Shown: one piece after another, positions 1-11,097 of the stretch | How positions within the stretch are numbered: position 1 is the stretch's first letter | Layout: each line of letters begins with the position of its first letter | Assembly: GCA_964016875.1 (NCBI GenBank) | Contig: OZ024724.1 | Coordinates: forward strand, 52,888,438 to 52,952,437 | From: Fallopia convolvulus | Taxonomy: Eukaryota; Streptophyta; Magnoliopsida; Caryophyllales; Polygonaceae | Length of the DNA: 64,000 bases | Reading direction: 5' to 3' | The notes under the pieces: model-generated | Told to the model about the DNA's origin: nothing | Database searches by the model: none | Seen by the model: the letters and a program-made list of their open reading frames with translations, nothing else | Position numbers and translations under genes: made by a program

Positions 1-682
1 AATTTTCTACGATTTAATCTCCAACAACAATATTGGATTAAGCGTTAAAACGGACCAAAAAGATTAAAAGGATATCCGAGAAAAATTCAAAAATATCCTC
101 AAAAACCGCAGTTATTACAAGTTGGATTAGTTTAACGTCAAAACACAATCCCATCATGGGAGCTTGTTGCAAGAAGGAGGGAAAGAAAGACATAAAGGAT
201 TTTTATTTCTTTTATTGATAAAGAAGTCTTGATAGTCTAGCGGATTTGAGGAGTGTGAGTTTGTGAAAGGTGCAAGAGGTCTCGGGTTCGAGTCTCCCTC
301 TTGACACCTTTTTTATTTGCCTTGTTTCTTATTTTTTTGGCTTACTTGTAATTTAATATTAAAATTAAATCCGAAATTTTATTAATTATATTTGTTTAAA
401 TTTTATTTGCCCTTTTGATACTCCTTTATAAACATTTTATAATTTATTAAGAAAATTATAAAAATAATTAAACTCTCTTTTTAAGAGAAACTATTTCATT
501 AATTACCCGACTTGCTTAATATATTTAAATAAATTCTTAATTGTCATTGCAGTAAAATTTTGTAACCTTTCATAATATAATATGAAATTATAAAGTTTAT
601 TAAACTCTCTATTTTAGAGAAGAAAAAAATTTATTGGGATAATTATCCATTTTATTTTATTTAGAATTTAGCGGGTATTACA
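1..682 (-). mobile_element. Partial LTR (TGTAATACCC-type), minus orientation, cut by the window edge
   Basis: Read on the minus strand from 682, the sequence starts TGTAATACCCGC, a typical LTR start (TG). It continues AT-rich for several hundred bases and holds an antisense tRNA-like module. The LTR at 4624 starts almost identically (TGTAATATCCGC) and carries the same kind of module at a similar distance, so I place both in one LTR family. The other end lies outside the window, so no target duplication can be checked. Confidence 0.6.
233..295 (+). promoter_or_regulatory. tRNA-like Pol III A box and B box inside an LTR
   Basis: An A-box match (TAGTCTAGCGG, 233-243) is followed by a B-box match (GGTTCGAGTCT, 285-295), with GCAAGAG and CTCTTG pairing around the B box. 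The module points against the LTR it sits in. A related module lies at 4943-5006. Spacing fits a tRNA-derived internal promoter, but I cannot fold a clean tRNA cloverleaf, so this is not called as a tRNA gene. Confidence 0.5.
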
Positions 683-1374
683 GCTCATACACATAATTAC
701 ATAAATAATATTAAAAAAAAAATTGAAATCAATGAAAAATGTGCATTAAGAACAAGATCACAAACAATTAGTTTTTGATGCACAATTGGTGTGTATTGAT
801 TAACAATTGGTCAATTTTGATGCACAAACTGCTTACGTCTCTCAGAAACGGATTTATTTTAAAAAAAATACGGGAATAATACGGAAAAAATTTGTTGTGT
901 CATTTTTATCCCTTTTAATGAATGTTTAATCAGTAACGTCGATTTTTTGAAAGAATGACCCTGATTTATTCTTATTTCTCACATAAGCATCCATTAACAC
1001 GTGAGTATTTCTCTTACAATATACTATTTATAAAAATAAAATCTTTTGAAAAACAACATCAACATTGTCGCCTAGTATAATCTCCCACAAGTAGGATCTG
1101 GCGGGTCAAGATGGGGGCACCCACACTATGATCAGGTGAATGCGCCCAAAAGACTCAAAGAAAAATGAAATTCAACTATGTGATAATAATAACTGAATTT
1201 AGTTAAAATGTATCAAATTGATATAGAGATTATGAGTCACACTCGGATGCACTGTTTTCATACAGTTATATATGTGAGCAAATCAGGAACCCGTTAGATT
1301 ATATTCACGGATGGACGAGATTAGAAGCATCTAGTTCATTAAAAAAACGAAAAAGCACATCTGGTTCATTTAAC
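683..1374. other. AT-rich stretch with no recognised gene
   Basis: No ORF, RNA gene or clear repeat was recognised between the LTR end and the pyrimidine-rich exon-like block that follows. Confidence 0.5.
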
Positions 1375-1589
1375 GTGGCAAAAATTGTAAATATCGATAA
1401 ATTTGTGTTTTTAGACGCTAATACCCTCGAGCTCATACGCTCTCCTGTTCGTTCTCAACTTCTTTCAAAACTATCTCCTCTCTATCAAATCAGATCTTTG
1501 AATAGCCATTTCTCTCCCTTTCGTCGAGCAAATCGGTGTCGGCACTCCGATCTATCACGCTTTCATCCTCGAGTACCCCCATCGTTGAG
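1375..1589 (+). other. Exon-like, less AT-rich block ending at a splice donor (possible 5' UTR exon)
   Basis: This CT-rich block ends at GAG/GTATGATT (donor at 1590) and is followed by intron-like AT-rich DNA full of GGTTCAT motifs. The same arrangement is seen at 57401-58900 in front of the DUF1985-Ulp1 gene. The ORF that crosses it is not convincing as protein. I read it as the untranslated first exon of a lost or remote gene. This is inference. Confidence 0.3.
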
Positions 1590-2315
1590 GTATGATTCAA
1601 TTTGATTTTTCCTACCTTGATCTCTTCCTTTCTCTTTTCATTATTTGTTCCAATTTCACTCCATACCCTACTTTTTATTACTACTTTGAGTATACATATT
1701 AAAATGTCGCTCAATTATGAATAATGAGTTTATAAGTTTCAGCAAATAAATAAATTTGATGAGCATGGCTGAGGAGTTGCAGAGGGGGTCTACTAAAACC
1801 AAAGAGTCCATACTAGTACGTGTTTTGAAATGTGCATCTATTGGATTAGAGCTTGAGGAGGAAATCTGGTGCATTGGCCTTTGTATGATTGTTCCGTTTG
1901 TTATCCTGAAAATGTATTAACTATTACGTTGGTTCACATCTTTGTATGATGAGGTTCATCATAAGTACTATTATGGTTCATACCTTCTTTGTATGATTTT
2001 CTAGGGTTTGATTTTCAGTAATGGAAGTGTTTATGGGTTTTTTTGGGTGATTTTTTATGGTTTTGGTGTGGTGAACTATTATTGCTCACTTTGTGTTTAT
2101 TTTTATAGAAAAAATAGTTTCTTATTGATGTATTGTGATTCTTTGAACTTGTGGTTCATAAGTTATCAGAAAAATGGTTAATTTAGAAGTATTGAACCTT
2201 TGATGACATGCTTTTAGTATAGAAGACATGATTGATGATATGTTGTCATCGTTGAAGTTGTTTGCTAAGTCTTCCTAGGAGAAATCTCAATTTAAGTTTG
2301 TATAGATCTTGTAAT

Positions 2316-2501
2316 CACTGTTCTAAAAATCCCTTCTAGGCCCCGTCTAGGACCCGCCTAGGCGCTGGAAGGTCCTAGCCCGCCTAGCCGTCCAGACCGC
2401 CAAGGCACCCGTCTAGGACCGCCTATGCCACCGTTCAGGCCGTCTAGGCGCTAGGCGGTCCCTCTCCGCCCAGCATCCGCCTAGCGTTTTTTAGAACATT
2501 G
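2316..2501. mobile_element. hAT-type MITE with CGCCTAGG-rich core
   Basis: The 186-bp insert is flanked by a perfect 8-bp direct repeat CTTGTAAT (2308-2315 and 2502-2509), as expected for the hAT superfamily. Its ends form imperfect terminal inverted repeats: CACTGTTCTAAAAATC at the left and CAATGTTCTAAAAAAC on the complement of the right. The interior is GC-rich and made of overlapping palindromic words such as CGCCTAGGCG, unlike the AT-rich surroundings. No coding capacity. Confidence 0.8.
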
Positions 2502-2563
2502 CTTGTAATATCAGTGACAAATGAGAAATGTGCATTTGACACTTGAAAAATTATATATTTGGT

Positions 2564-2634
2564 AGCCTATTATCTCAAATGGTAGAGCAATGTGTATGTG
2601 CACATACATATGGGTTCAAATCCCACACAGGCTA
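2564..2634 (+). tRNA. tRNA-like sequence, probably a pseudogene; isotype unclear
   Basis: The length is that of a tRNA. The acceptor ends pair in 6 of 7 positions (AGCCTAT with ACAGGCT) with A as discriminator. A D-arm-like TCTC...GAGC and a T arm TGGG-TTCAAAT-CCCA are present, with A and B boxes. The anticodon arm does not give a normal 5-bp stem with a 7-base loop; it is dominated by the palindrome GTATGTGCACATAC. A decayed tRNA copy or a tRNA-derived element is most likely. Confidence 0.4.
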
Positions 2635-2722
2635 ATTCTTGATATGGTCATGTCGTTTTGTTCATATCGGCTGTTCATTTGATTCATGACTTTTTAAGGT
2701 AAGGTTCATAATATTTCTTCTT

Positions 2723-4623
2723 CTTTTTTGGTAGAAGGAGAGGAGGTACTCTCCGGCCCCTCAAGGGGGCATTTTATTAATAATAGAAAAATGTGCTAAG
2801 TAGTCAGCAAACAGGGGATAGCCCGACCCCTAACATCATCAAAAAGCAAGAAATTAACCCCCTCAGGCGGGGCAGACAATACATGCAATCCAATCGGGAA
2901 ATTAAAAGCAATAGACGCGAGGCGATTCGCAACCGAATTCGCCTCTCGATACACATGACGGATTTGGATATTCCAATCCCTACTAATAAAGCCTTGGCAA
3001 TGGGATGCCAGGCTAGAAAGCGGGTGGGTTTCTTGCCACCCTAGAGCTCAACGAATTAACTACAATTTGTGAGTCTGACTCAACTATGACTACGATACCC
3101 TTTCTCCCAAGCCATCTTCATGTCCTCAAGGATTCCCCACAATTCCGCCATAGGCACCGTGCAATTCCTGATATTATGGACGAAGCCACCAAGCCACCTC
3201 CCATAGCAATCTCTCATCACACCTCTAGCCGACGCCTTGTTGCCCGTACCAACAACGCCATCCGAGTTAATTTTGACCCACCCCTCCGGAGGAGTGGTCC
3301 AAGCAACATCCTACATACAAGTAGTACCTAAAGAGGACTGAATAATAGACTTACCTCTAATCGTAACATACTCGACCACCCTTTCAATGATGAAATGAGG
3401 CTTATCCGGGCAATCGATCGACTCGTTGAACACCCTAGCATTCCTCCAACGCCAAATCCACCAAATAGCGGTTGCAAAGATCACATTCCAATCCACCTCG
3501 CCAACTTTTCTCTTGTCCATAATATTGCTCCTTATCCAACTAGCGAAAGGGGCCTGAAAAAATCCGGAAAAAGATTAGAAACGTTCAAACTCATCCAAAT
3601 TTGACTCACCTGGTGGCAATCCCTAAATAAATGAGCGTAGGTCTCTTCATGGGCGTCCACGAGGCAGGAAACGCAACTGTTGTAGGTGGAAATATGGCGT
3701 CTTCTGCATTCAACATTCGACAACACCCCACCCTTACAAACCAACCACGCGAAATGCCTAATCCTCTTTGTGGCGTTAATCTTCCAAATCTGCGCATAAA
3801 TACCATCATCAATATCCAGTTGATCCTGCTCATGATTCAACACATTATATCCGGCTTTAATAGTGTAATTGTCGTCACTCGACAAATTCCAGCAGAGAAC
3901 ATCATTAAAATCTTCCATCAAAGCAACAGTAGCGAGATCCATGAGAGTAGACAACGAGAAAAGCTGATAGAGCAGACCCCAATTCCATCCTTCCCCATCA
4001 GCCCAGTACTCACACACCATTCTACCTAATTGCACATCATCAATCGCTCCAACATCAACCATAAACAAAGGACAGTCAATCAGCCAAACATCTTGCCAAA
4101 ATCGAATCGATTTCCCATTCTTAACAAGCCATTTCGCCCCTTTGATAACCACTTGAGACTTGCCTGATTCCCTTCCACATATAAGAACTCGCAGGCGAAT
4201 TACCCAACTCGATCGACATACTTCTTCTTTAGAACATCGGACCAAATACCATCTTCCCCCATAATGAAACGCCAGCCCAGTTTTCTGACCAAGGCCAGGT
4301 TAAGCTCGCGCATTGTCTTAATTCCAAGGCCGCCTTTAGCTCTCGGCTTGGTAACTTCCTTCCAAGCTATCTTGTGCATTCTCTTCCTTTCGCCACAACT
4401 ACCCCAAATAAAAGCTCTGTTAATTTTTTCAATCTTGTTACAAACGCTCTTGGGGAGTAGGAAAGTCGACATAGAATAAGCCGTAATATCTAACAGCACC
4501 GACCTAACAAGCATGGTTCTCCTGGCGAAGCTCAAGGTTTTAGTTTTCCAACCCGCTAACTTGGTATTGAACTTGTCAATGAGTGAAGAGAAAGTGTCAT
4601 GTTGACCTGTTGATGGAGCACGG
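2723..4623 (-). pseudogene. LINE ORF2 C-terminal part: RT tail, zinc-binding zf-RVT and RNase H
   Basis: Reading on the minus strand from 4623, the RT tail includes a motif close to KTLSFARRTMLVRSVL. A zf-RVT-like segment follows around 3900-3650 (paired Cys residues in CVSCLVDAHEETYAHLF, then a DCHQVSQIW-type end). Then come IWWIWRWRNARVFNE-type sequence and an RNase H core (ESDSQIVVNS around 3090-3060). In-frame stops and frame changes lie between the pieces, so it is dead. This is the 3' end of the LINE; the upstream parts lie at 12176-12604 and 23068-23335. Confidence 0.85.
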
Positions 4624-4942
4624 TGTAATATCCGCGATATTCCAAGATTTTTATAATATAATATTTATTATAAATTATTTTTCTCTAATTAAAAAGGAGA
4701 ATTTCTAAATATCAAATTAACTTCTATTATCGCTTTTAAAGGAGTTTATCAAGAAAATTAAAATAGATAAAAATTCAATAAAATAACTTGAGGGGGCATA
4801 GATCAATAAAGTGGGGTACATTAATAAGAAGAGCATTAGATAAAAATAATGTCTTTTAGAAATTGAATTTATTCCATAAAATAAATTACACAAAGGCCTA
4901 AAAATTCAATTTACAAGCTTTGTAAAAAGAATGCAAGAGCCG

Positions 4943-5006
4943 GGATTTGAACCCGAGATCTCTTGCACTCTACCCTCACATGCCCTTCTCCAATTCCGCT
5001 AAACCA
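4943..5006 (-). promoter_or_regulatory. Antisense tRNA-like Pol III A box and B box in LTR U3
   Basis: On the minus strand the A box is TGGTTTAGCGG (5006-4996) and the B box GGTTCAAATCC (4953-4943). GCAAGAG and CTCTTGC pair around the B box. The module runs against the LTR and lies about 280 bp upstream of its TATA box. The LTR at 1-682 has the equivalent module at 233-295, again antisense. Confidence 0.55.
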
Positions 5007-5283
5007 ATTGCAATTTCTTGTTCATTTAGTTCAACCTTTTCCTCTTATATCAAATAAGCTCCTTCTTCCAATTTGGACATCAGACTAAAGTCTGATTGAT
5101 GTACGTTGATTTGAAAAGCACCCATTGCATGCCTCCTCCACCTCCCTCTTGCTTGCTTGACCACCCTTGTGACCTCACCTCTCATCACCATGGAAGAAGC
5201 ACACCAAAGACCAATGGGTGATCACTTCCTCCACCACCATTGGTGAATCCTCCATGACATTGATCCATAGTTTCATCCAATTT

Positions 5284-5296
5284 GCCTATAAAAGGC
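5284..5296 (+). promoter_or_regulatory. TATA box of the LTR promoter
   Basis: The word CCTATAAAAGGCC is followed after about 30 bp by a CT-rich leader (TTCTTCTCACACACTC). This is a good Pol II core promoter layout and would set the U3/R boundary near 5320. Confidence 0.55.
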
Positions 5297-6816
5297 CTCC
5301 TATTCATCCATTCTTCTCACACACTCACACTCTCATCCTTCTTCCAAACAAAAGCACTAGTGATCCTCAAAAATCAGCCACTCTCTAGGATATTTTCTCC
5401 ATTAAAACACCACAAGAACACCATCAAAATTCCCCTTCTTCCCTTTGGAGCCACCGCCGGACCACCTTGGAGCCACCGACCGGACCACCAGCACGCCGCC
5501 GAGCCTCGCCGGAGCCCCCTGGTCGCGCCGCCCTGTCCGCCGGTTCCCTCCTCTGCCTTTCTCCAGTGTTCTGTATTTTACAGAATACCCAAAGTATAAA
5601 TTATATCCTAATTTATAATTATCCAATTTATGTTTTTATAAATTATAAGGCTTATATAAATTGTTAGAAAGTATTTAAGTAAATTAAGGAGTAAAAATAT
5701 GTGGGTGAGATCTTGTTAGTTGAAAGCTAGAAACAAATTGTTTTACCATGGTAACTTAAGACTATAAACAATTAGATCAATTTTTGTTGTAATTATTAGA
5801 AGCATAAATAGATTTTATAAAATATTGTAGCATACCAAATTTATAATGATTATGATCATCTCTAAGATCAAATAGAACTCTAGAAATTTTATGCATGTCT
5901 TAGACTAAAAGATAGTATCACATTATACGGTCTTAAAAATAAAAGGATGATTAAATAAAATCATTATCTAGTAAATTAGTAGTACTATTATCATTCATAT
6001 ATGAAATTTATAACAAAGTCCCTAGTAGATAAAAGCTATTGCATGGCCAACTTATAGAAGTTATAATAATAAAAAGTTGTTTATAATAAATAGATTTATG
6101 AAATAAATTCTTTACTCAATGAAAATAGGATTTTAGCACATCTTTATGTTTGAAAGTCATTACAATATATGAGTTATTATTAGGATATTATAAAAGTAGC
6201 TATAAAATAACATATGTAAGCATTAGATTTTTGGGTATAAAATATGATACTATTAATGAAAATATTACTAAAATCATCTAAAAGAAAGATATGATTTTTA
6301 ATAACCTCTAAGTGTAGAGTTTTGTCACAAGACATAAACTTTAGGTTAAATATATTAAGTAGGATATTACAAATATTCTAGGATATTTTTATAACATAAA
6401 GTGACTTGGAGGAAAAAAAATCTTTTAGTTATAATAAATGATTTATTTTTATAAACTAGAATTTATAATAATAGATTAAAATTATGAAGTGGATATTTAT
6501 AAGCCTATTCCTATAAAAGAACTAAATTAATAATTTAGGCAAGTTACCTTATAAGGAAAAGTAGAAACTTCTAGTTATGGAAACTTCCTTGTAGAGGGAA
6601 TATAGGCATGACAACTTTATTTAAAGAGAATTATGTAGGTAAATAATTTTCTATTAAGAAAATATTAGTAATAAAGTATTTTAGATAAGGGAGACAATAT
6701 TCTAAGGTTCACCCCAGAATAATCGGAAATTTGAGAGTAATAATTTAATTAACATATATAAGTAAAGAGGATTATTTTAATATTTATTTTAACGAAAGTT
6801 TTACGGAATAATAAGG

Positions 6817-8242
6817 ATCTGCGGAACAAGGAGATTCCGCTGGTGTTGAGCCGTGGAGAGGCACCCGACTTTACGGAGAGAGCAGATGGTATTTTGTGTT
6901 TACGTGGTCGGATTTTTGTGCCTCGAGATGCAGAGTTGAGGCAGAAGATTTTGCAAGAGGCCTATGCTACACCTTACTCAATCCACCCCGGGGCGAGTAA
7001 GATGTACAAGGATTTGCGACAGTTTTATTGGTGGGATGGCATGAAGCCGGATGTAGCGAGATTCGTCGCTAAATGTCAGGTCTGCCAGCAGGTGAAGATC
7101 GAGCACCAGAGACCCGGAGGAATGCTTCAGTCGCTTCCTATTCCGGAATGGAAGTGGGAGGATATATCCATGGATTTCGTCATAGGTTTGAGACTCAGCA
7201 GAGGCCATGATGCCATTTGGGTAGTGGTGGATAGACTGACGAAGACTGCTCGCTTTTTGCCTATCAGAGAGACGTGGAAAGTGAGCAAGTTAGTGGAGGT
7301 ATTTATTAATCAGATAGTTAGACTGCATGGAGTGCCTAAGACGATTGTGTCGGACCGAGATGGGCGTTTTACTTCCAGATATTGGCAGCAGGTGCATGAG
7401 GCATTGGGGACGAGATTACATTTCACGACTTCTTACCATCCGTAGTCGGACGGTCAAACAGAGAGGACGATTCAGACTCTAGAGGACATGTTGAGGTCCT
7501 GCGTATTAGACTGGGGAGGTCAGTGGTCAGATCACTTGGCTTTGGTAGAGTTTGCCTATAATAACAACTGGCATTCGTCGATTCAGATGGCTCCTTATGA
7601 GTCCTTATATGGTCGAAAGTGTAGGACACCGCTGTGTTGGGATGATCCCTCGGATGTAGTAGGAGAGAGGCCACAGATGATTGAGGAGACGATCGGGAAA
7701 GTGGCCTTAATCAAGGAGAGAATGTTAGCCGCTCAGAGTCCCCAGAAGTCCTATGCAGACAAGAGGCATAGACCATTGGAGTTTGAGGTCGGAGCCCACG
7801 TCTGGTTGAGAGTATCGCCTACCCGCGGGGTGAGAAGATTCGGGGTAAAGGGAAGTTGAGTCCCCGATATATCGGTCCGTTCGAGATTCTGGAGAGAGTA
7901 GGCGAGGTGGCTTACAAGCTAGCATTGCCGCCTGCTTTGGAAGGAGTGCACCCTGTATTCCACGTCTCACAGTTGAGACAGTATGTCCCGGATCCTAGTC
8001 ACAGACTGAATTATGAGGATTTGGTGGTAGAACCAGATCACACTTTCCAGGAACAACCGTTGAAGATTTTAGATCGACGAATGAAGAATCTGCGGAACAA
8101 GGAGATTCCGCTGGTGTTGATTCAGTGGTCTCGACGGGGAGTTGAGGAGGCCACTTGGGAGACTGAGTCCAGGATGAGAGAAAGTTACCCAGAAATCTAC
8201 CTGGGTTTAGTAGAGGCGTTTGAGGGGAAGGTTAGTAATTAG
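6817..8242 (+). pseudogene. Truncated Ty3/gypsy pol: integrase and chromodomain
   Basis: The fragment starts with 33 bp (6817-6849) identical to its own chromodomain-coding DNA at 8088-8120, then jumps to the integrase. The H2C2 zinc region (about 6985-7110), DDE integrase core and C-terminal chromodomain follow, closely matching 18884-20270 of the full element downstream. A TAG stop interrupts it at 7443-7445 (CAG in the other copy). A 1-bp deletion near 7850 shifts the frame, and translation resumes in another frame at 7856. Gag, protease, RT and RNase H are missing. Confidence 0.85.
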
Positions 8243-8383
8243 TGTGTTGTTTTCAGATTCGATGTTTGCTTCGTGATCCTTGTTTGCTTGACTTGTTGTT
8301 TGACTGTTTAACTTTTGTTTGACGTGTTGCGTAATTTGGACGACCAGTATTGGTTATTATTACCGTTATCAATTAATTCCGGT

Positions 8384-8484
8384 TCGAGGACGAACCTCTT
8401 TAAGGGGGAGAGGTTGTGAAAACCTCGAATATCTTTTCTTCCCTGAAAAAGTTTTGGGACGAAACTTTCTTAAGGGGGGTAGTA
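8384..8484 (+). promoter_or_regulatory. Two polypurine-tract modules before the 3' LTR
   Basis: Two similar units lie in tandem: a hairpin (GGTTCGAGGACGAACC) followed by AAGGGGGAGAGG, then a second hairpin-like GGGACGAAAC followed by AAGGGGGGTAGTA. The second abuts the LTR start and is the expected primer site for plus-strand synthesis. The same pair is present in the downstream element. Confidence 0.6.
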
Positions 8485-11097
8485 TGTAATATTCGGATTC
8501 GTTTTTCTTCTAGGTCGGAAAAACGAGTTCAATAGAACGCAAGCACTCGAGTTCTTGTTTTTCAAGTAACCTCGTAAGCCGGATTATTAGTTATTAATCC
8601 CTGGGATTATCCGTTAAACGAGTTAAAATATAGGAATAAAAATAAAAATAAATATATATATATATATTTCTCCATCTAAATCCTACATTATCTTCTGTGA
8701 ACTAATTCTGATCAACCTATCTATCGGGGATCTAAATAGTTATCCAATTGGAGCCAAAATAATTAAATTAACAACCTGATCTTATCTTAACAAATATTTA
8801 CTAGAAATCAATTAGGATCGTAACCACTTTCGTAAACTCCCTAGCCTATAATTGCAATTGATCTCGGGTTCCTCGCGTATCGTTCTCACGCTTTGCTCCA
8901 ATTCTCGCCGGGATCGTTTGTTTTGTCTTCAAACCGGTAAGCTAGACTCGCCATTGTTTTCTTCCTTCGTATCACGTACAATTCCCCTGCTTATTTTCTG
9001 TTTGCGGTTCTCTTGGGCGGTCGTCGGCCGTGACTCTTCGCCAGTCTCCAACAGTCGTTGTATCCGTCGATTTCGTCATCCGATTTTCGCCGAAATTCTT
9101 GTAGCTCGCCGGTAAAGCCTATTCCTTTCCCTCCTCCGTTTCTAGTTCTAATCAGCATCTCAACGTGGGTCTTTCCGTCCTGTTTATTCACCAGATCGCT
9201 CGGGTCGCGGCGTGATCGAAGTTAAGCCGTCGGAGTCGTCGTCCCTCGTCGTTTCTCGGTAAGTTGGGGCTCCGCTCTTTTCTTCGTTGTAGGGTGGGGC
9301 AGGGTAAAGGCCAGGTCGGGTTGGGTGGCGAGAGTGAGTGCGAGAGTGAGGGAGAGGGCAAGGGTGAGAAGAAGTCGGAGCAACGATGGGCCGCCGGCGT
9401 CGGGTTATAACCCGCGAAACAGAGGAGTCGGGATGGGTCATCGGGCAGGTGCGAGCCCAGATCGGGGATAACGAGGCCGAGCGGGGTGGGTCGTGTTGGT
9501 GGTGTGGGGTGCATCGGCAGGGTCGCAGTCGCCGATGAGAGTGGGGCGAGGGATTGAACCAGAGGATTGGAGTTCTTCCGGTTGAAGACGAAGAGGGAGT
9601 GGGGCCCGCACCTTGGTCAAACTCCCTGTCCGGTCAAACGGATTGTGAAGGGAGACGGGCTCGGGTGATTTGGGCCCAGAAATTGGGCTGGTTTTGTTTA
9701 CAATATTTTTATATATCGGGCTGGGAGATTGGTATTTAATTGGGACTGATTTTATTCTTTCAATTTGGGTTGGGCCGAACTAATGGGCAAGGGAAGGGAG
9801 TGTGGGAAATTGGATGGTTGGGCTTAGGTGTTAGATTGTAGGATAATATTATTAGGTTATTAGGATTTTCTAATATATACTAATGAGAAATTCTTCAATA
9901 AAAGTCGGTGGTTTAAGAAAAATTAGAAGTGGCCTTTTGTTGGAGTTAGTTTGGTTCGGCTTGTATTTCAATTAATCTTTCCCTTTATAATTCTTTAGGG
10001 AATCGTTCCGTTTGAGATCGTAGTTCCGTATTCCCGAGGATCCTTCATTTCGAGGTAAGTCGTTTTTCGACTTGCTCGGTTCTTCTCTACCTTGTTAGAT
10101 TGCGTATTGATATTGTAGGGCGGGTTTTGGGAACTAGTCCCGAATACCTTTATAAACTGTTTTGAACTTCTCGTATTGTTGTGTGTGTAAAATGGTTTGA
10201 ACGTGTTTTATCGGAAGATATTTTTTTAGAACGTTTTCTCTGTGTTGGTACCGTTTCCGACACGGCCCATCGTAGCTGGTGTTGAGGAAGAGTTGGCTAC
10301 GTTGACCCGTGTGACTGGGAAATCGTGCCCCTTCAAAACAAAAATTATTATCTGTGTGTTTTGGCAAGTGCTCCAGTGGAGGCTTAGCCAGGGATTAGAA
10401 GGGAGATTGTGAAGTGGAGTGAGAGGGCCTGCCTCTGCACTCGGAGCGGTGATGAGCGCCTTGGAAATCGGATTGTGGAAAAAGAAGGAATTGCATTGTA
10501 TAAGATTATGAATGTGAAAGCGTATGTGGCTTTGTGTGACTGATATAACTAATTTAGGTATTGGCCTTTAGAGTTATGATTGCGATTGTGGATTTGTATG
10601 CTGACTCTAGAAATGATTTCAAAGCGTTCTGCAATTTCCGTATTCTTTCTAGCTTGGTAGATTAGACGCTGACCCTTCGGGGAATAATTTTCAGTTCCAG
10701 GTATGAACCAGGGAGCCGTGCAGGAACCAAGGCCAGATGGCGAGCCGGAGCGGTAAAGAGCGCGTGTCATAGTGGGATTGGTTTTACGCTAGTTTATTTA
10801 TGACTTTTAGGATGTTGGTTTTATATTATGATGGAGTTAGTACTACTGCTTGTTTTTGTTTTCTTGGATAATTTATCGTTAGCAGTGATTCGTCGGATCT
10901 GAATATTTAGGTTTTCGGGAATTCATGCATAACTACGTTTTCTATATTTTTTATTTAAAATTAAGGTTGGATGTTTTATTTTGTTTTCTCGTCGTGCCCG
11001 CGTTGCAAGATCCTAAAGTGTAGTTGTCAACCTAATTAAATAGTACCTAGTAAGGTCTATTTCCTAGTAGCGCCTCGACGGAAGTCGGGGTGTTACA
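8485..11097 (+). repeat. 3' LTR of the truncated Ty3 element
   Basis: It begins TGTAATATTCGG directly after the polypurine tract and ends GTCGGGGTGTTACA. It shares its end, its GGTAAGTCGTTTTTCGAC block and its TTTCCGACACGGCCCAT block with the LTRs at 12605 and 20525, but the first part is clearly diverged, so it is a related subfamily. No matching 5' LTR remains upstream. Confidence 0.8.

Larger units (their letters stand above)
1590..2703 (+). repeat. Intron-like DNA with dispersed GGTTCAT/GTTCATAA motifs (left half)
   Basis: Irregularly spaced copies of GGTTCAT, GTTCATAA and similar words occur here (for example near 1951, 1974, 2153 and 2703) and continue at 23336-24900, beyond the LINE insertion. 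A hAT-like MITE and a tRNA-like sequence are embedded. No coding sequence was recognised. Confidence 0.45.
4624..6816 (+). repeat. Left arm of the composite element: LTR with promoter-like region
   Basis: It begins with the LTR start TGTAATATCC. It contains an antisense tRNA-like module (4943-5006), a TATA box (5284-5296) and then a CT-rich leader with GC-rich sequence up to about 5590. The remaining 1.2 kb is AT-rich with no recognisable coding sequence. No PBS or LTR end is seen before the Ty3 fragment begins. Confidence 0.55.

Noticed and set aside
1080..1140. Possible SINE tail (CCCACAAGTAGGATCTGG-like words)
   Set aside because: Only a short resemblance to plant Au-type SINE sequence; no A/B boxes or target duplication were found around it.
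9184..9620. Overlapping Pro/Ser/Arg-rich antisense ORFs
   Set aside because: They lie inside the GC-rich leader of a Ty3 LTR, overlap each other in several frames and have low-complexity composition.
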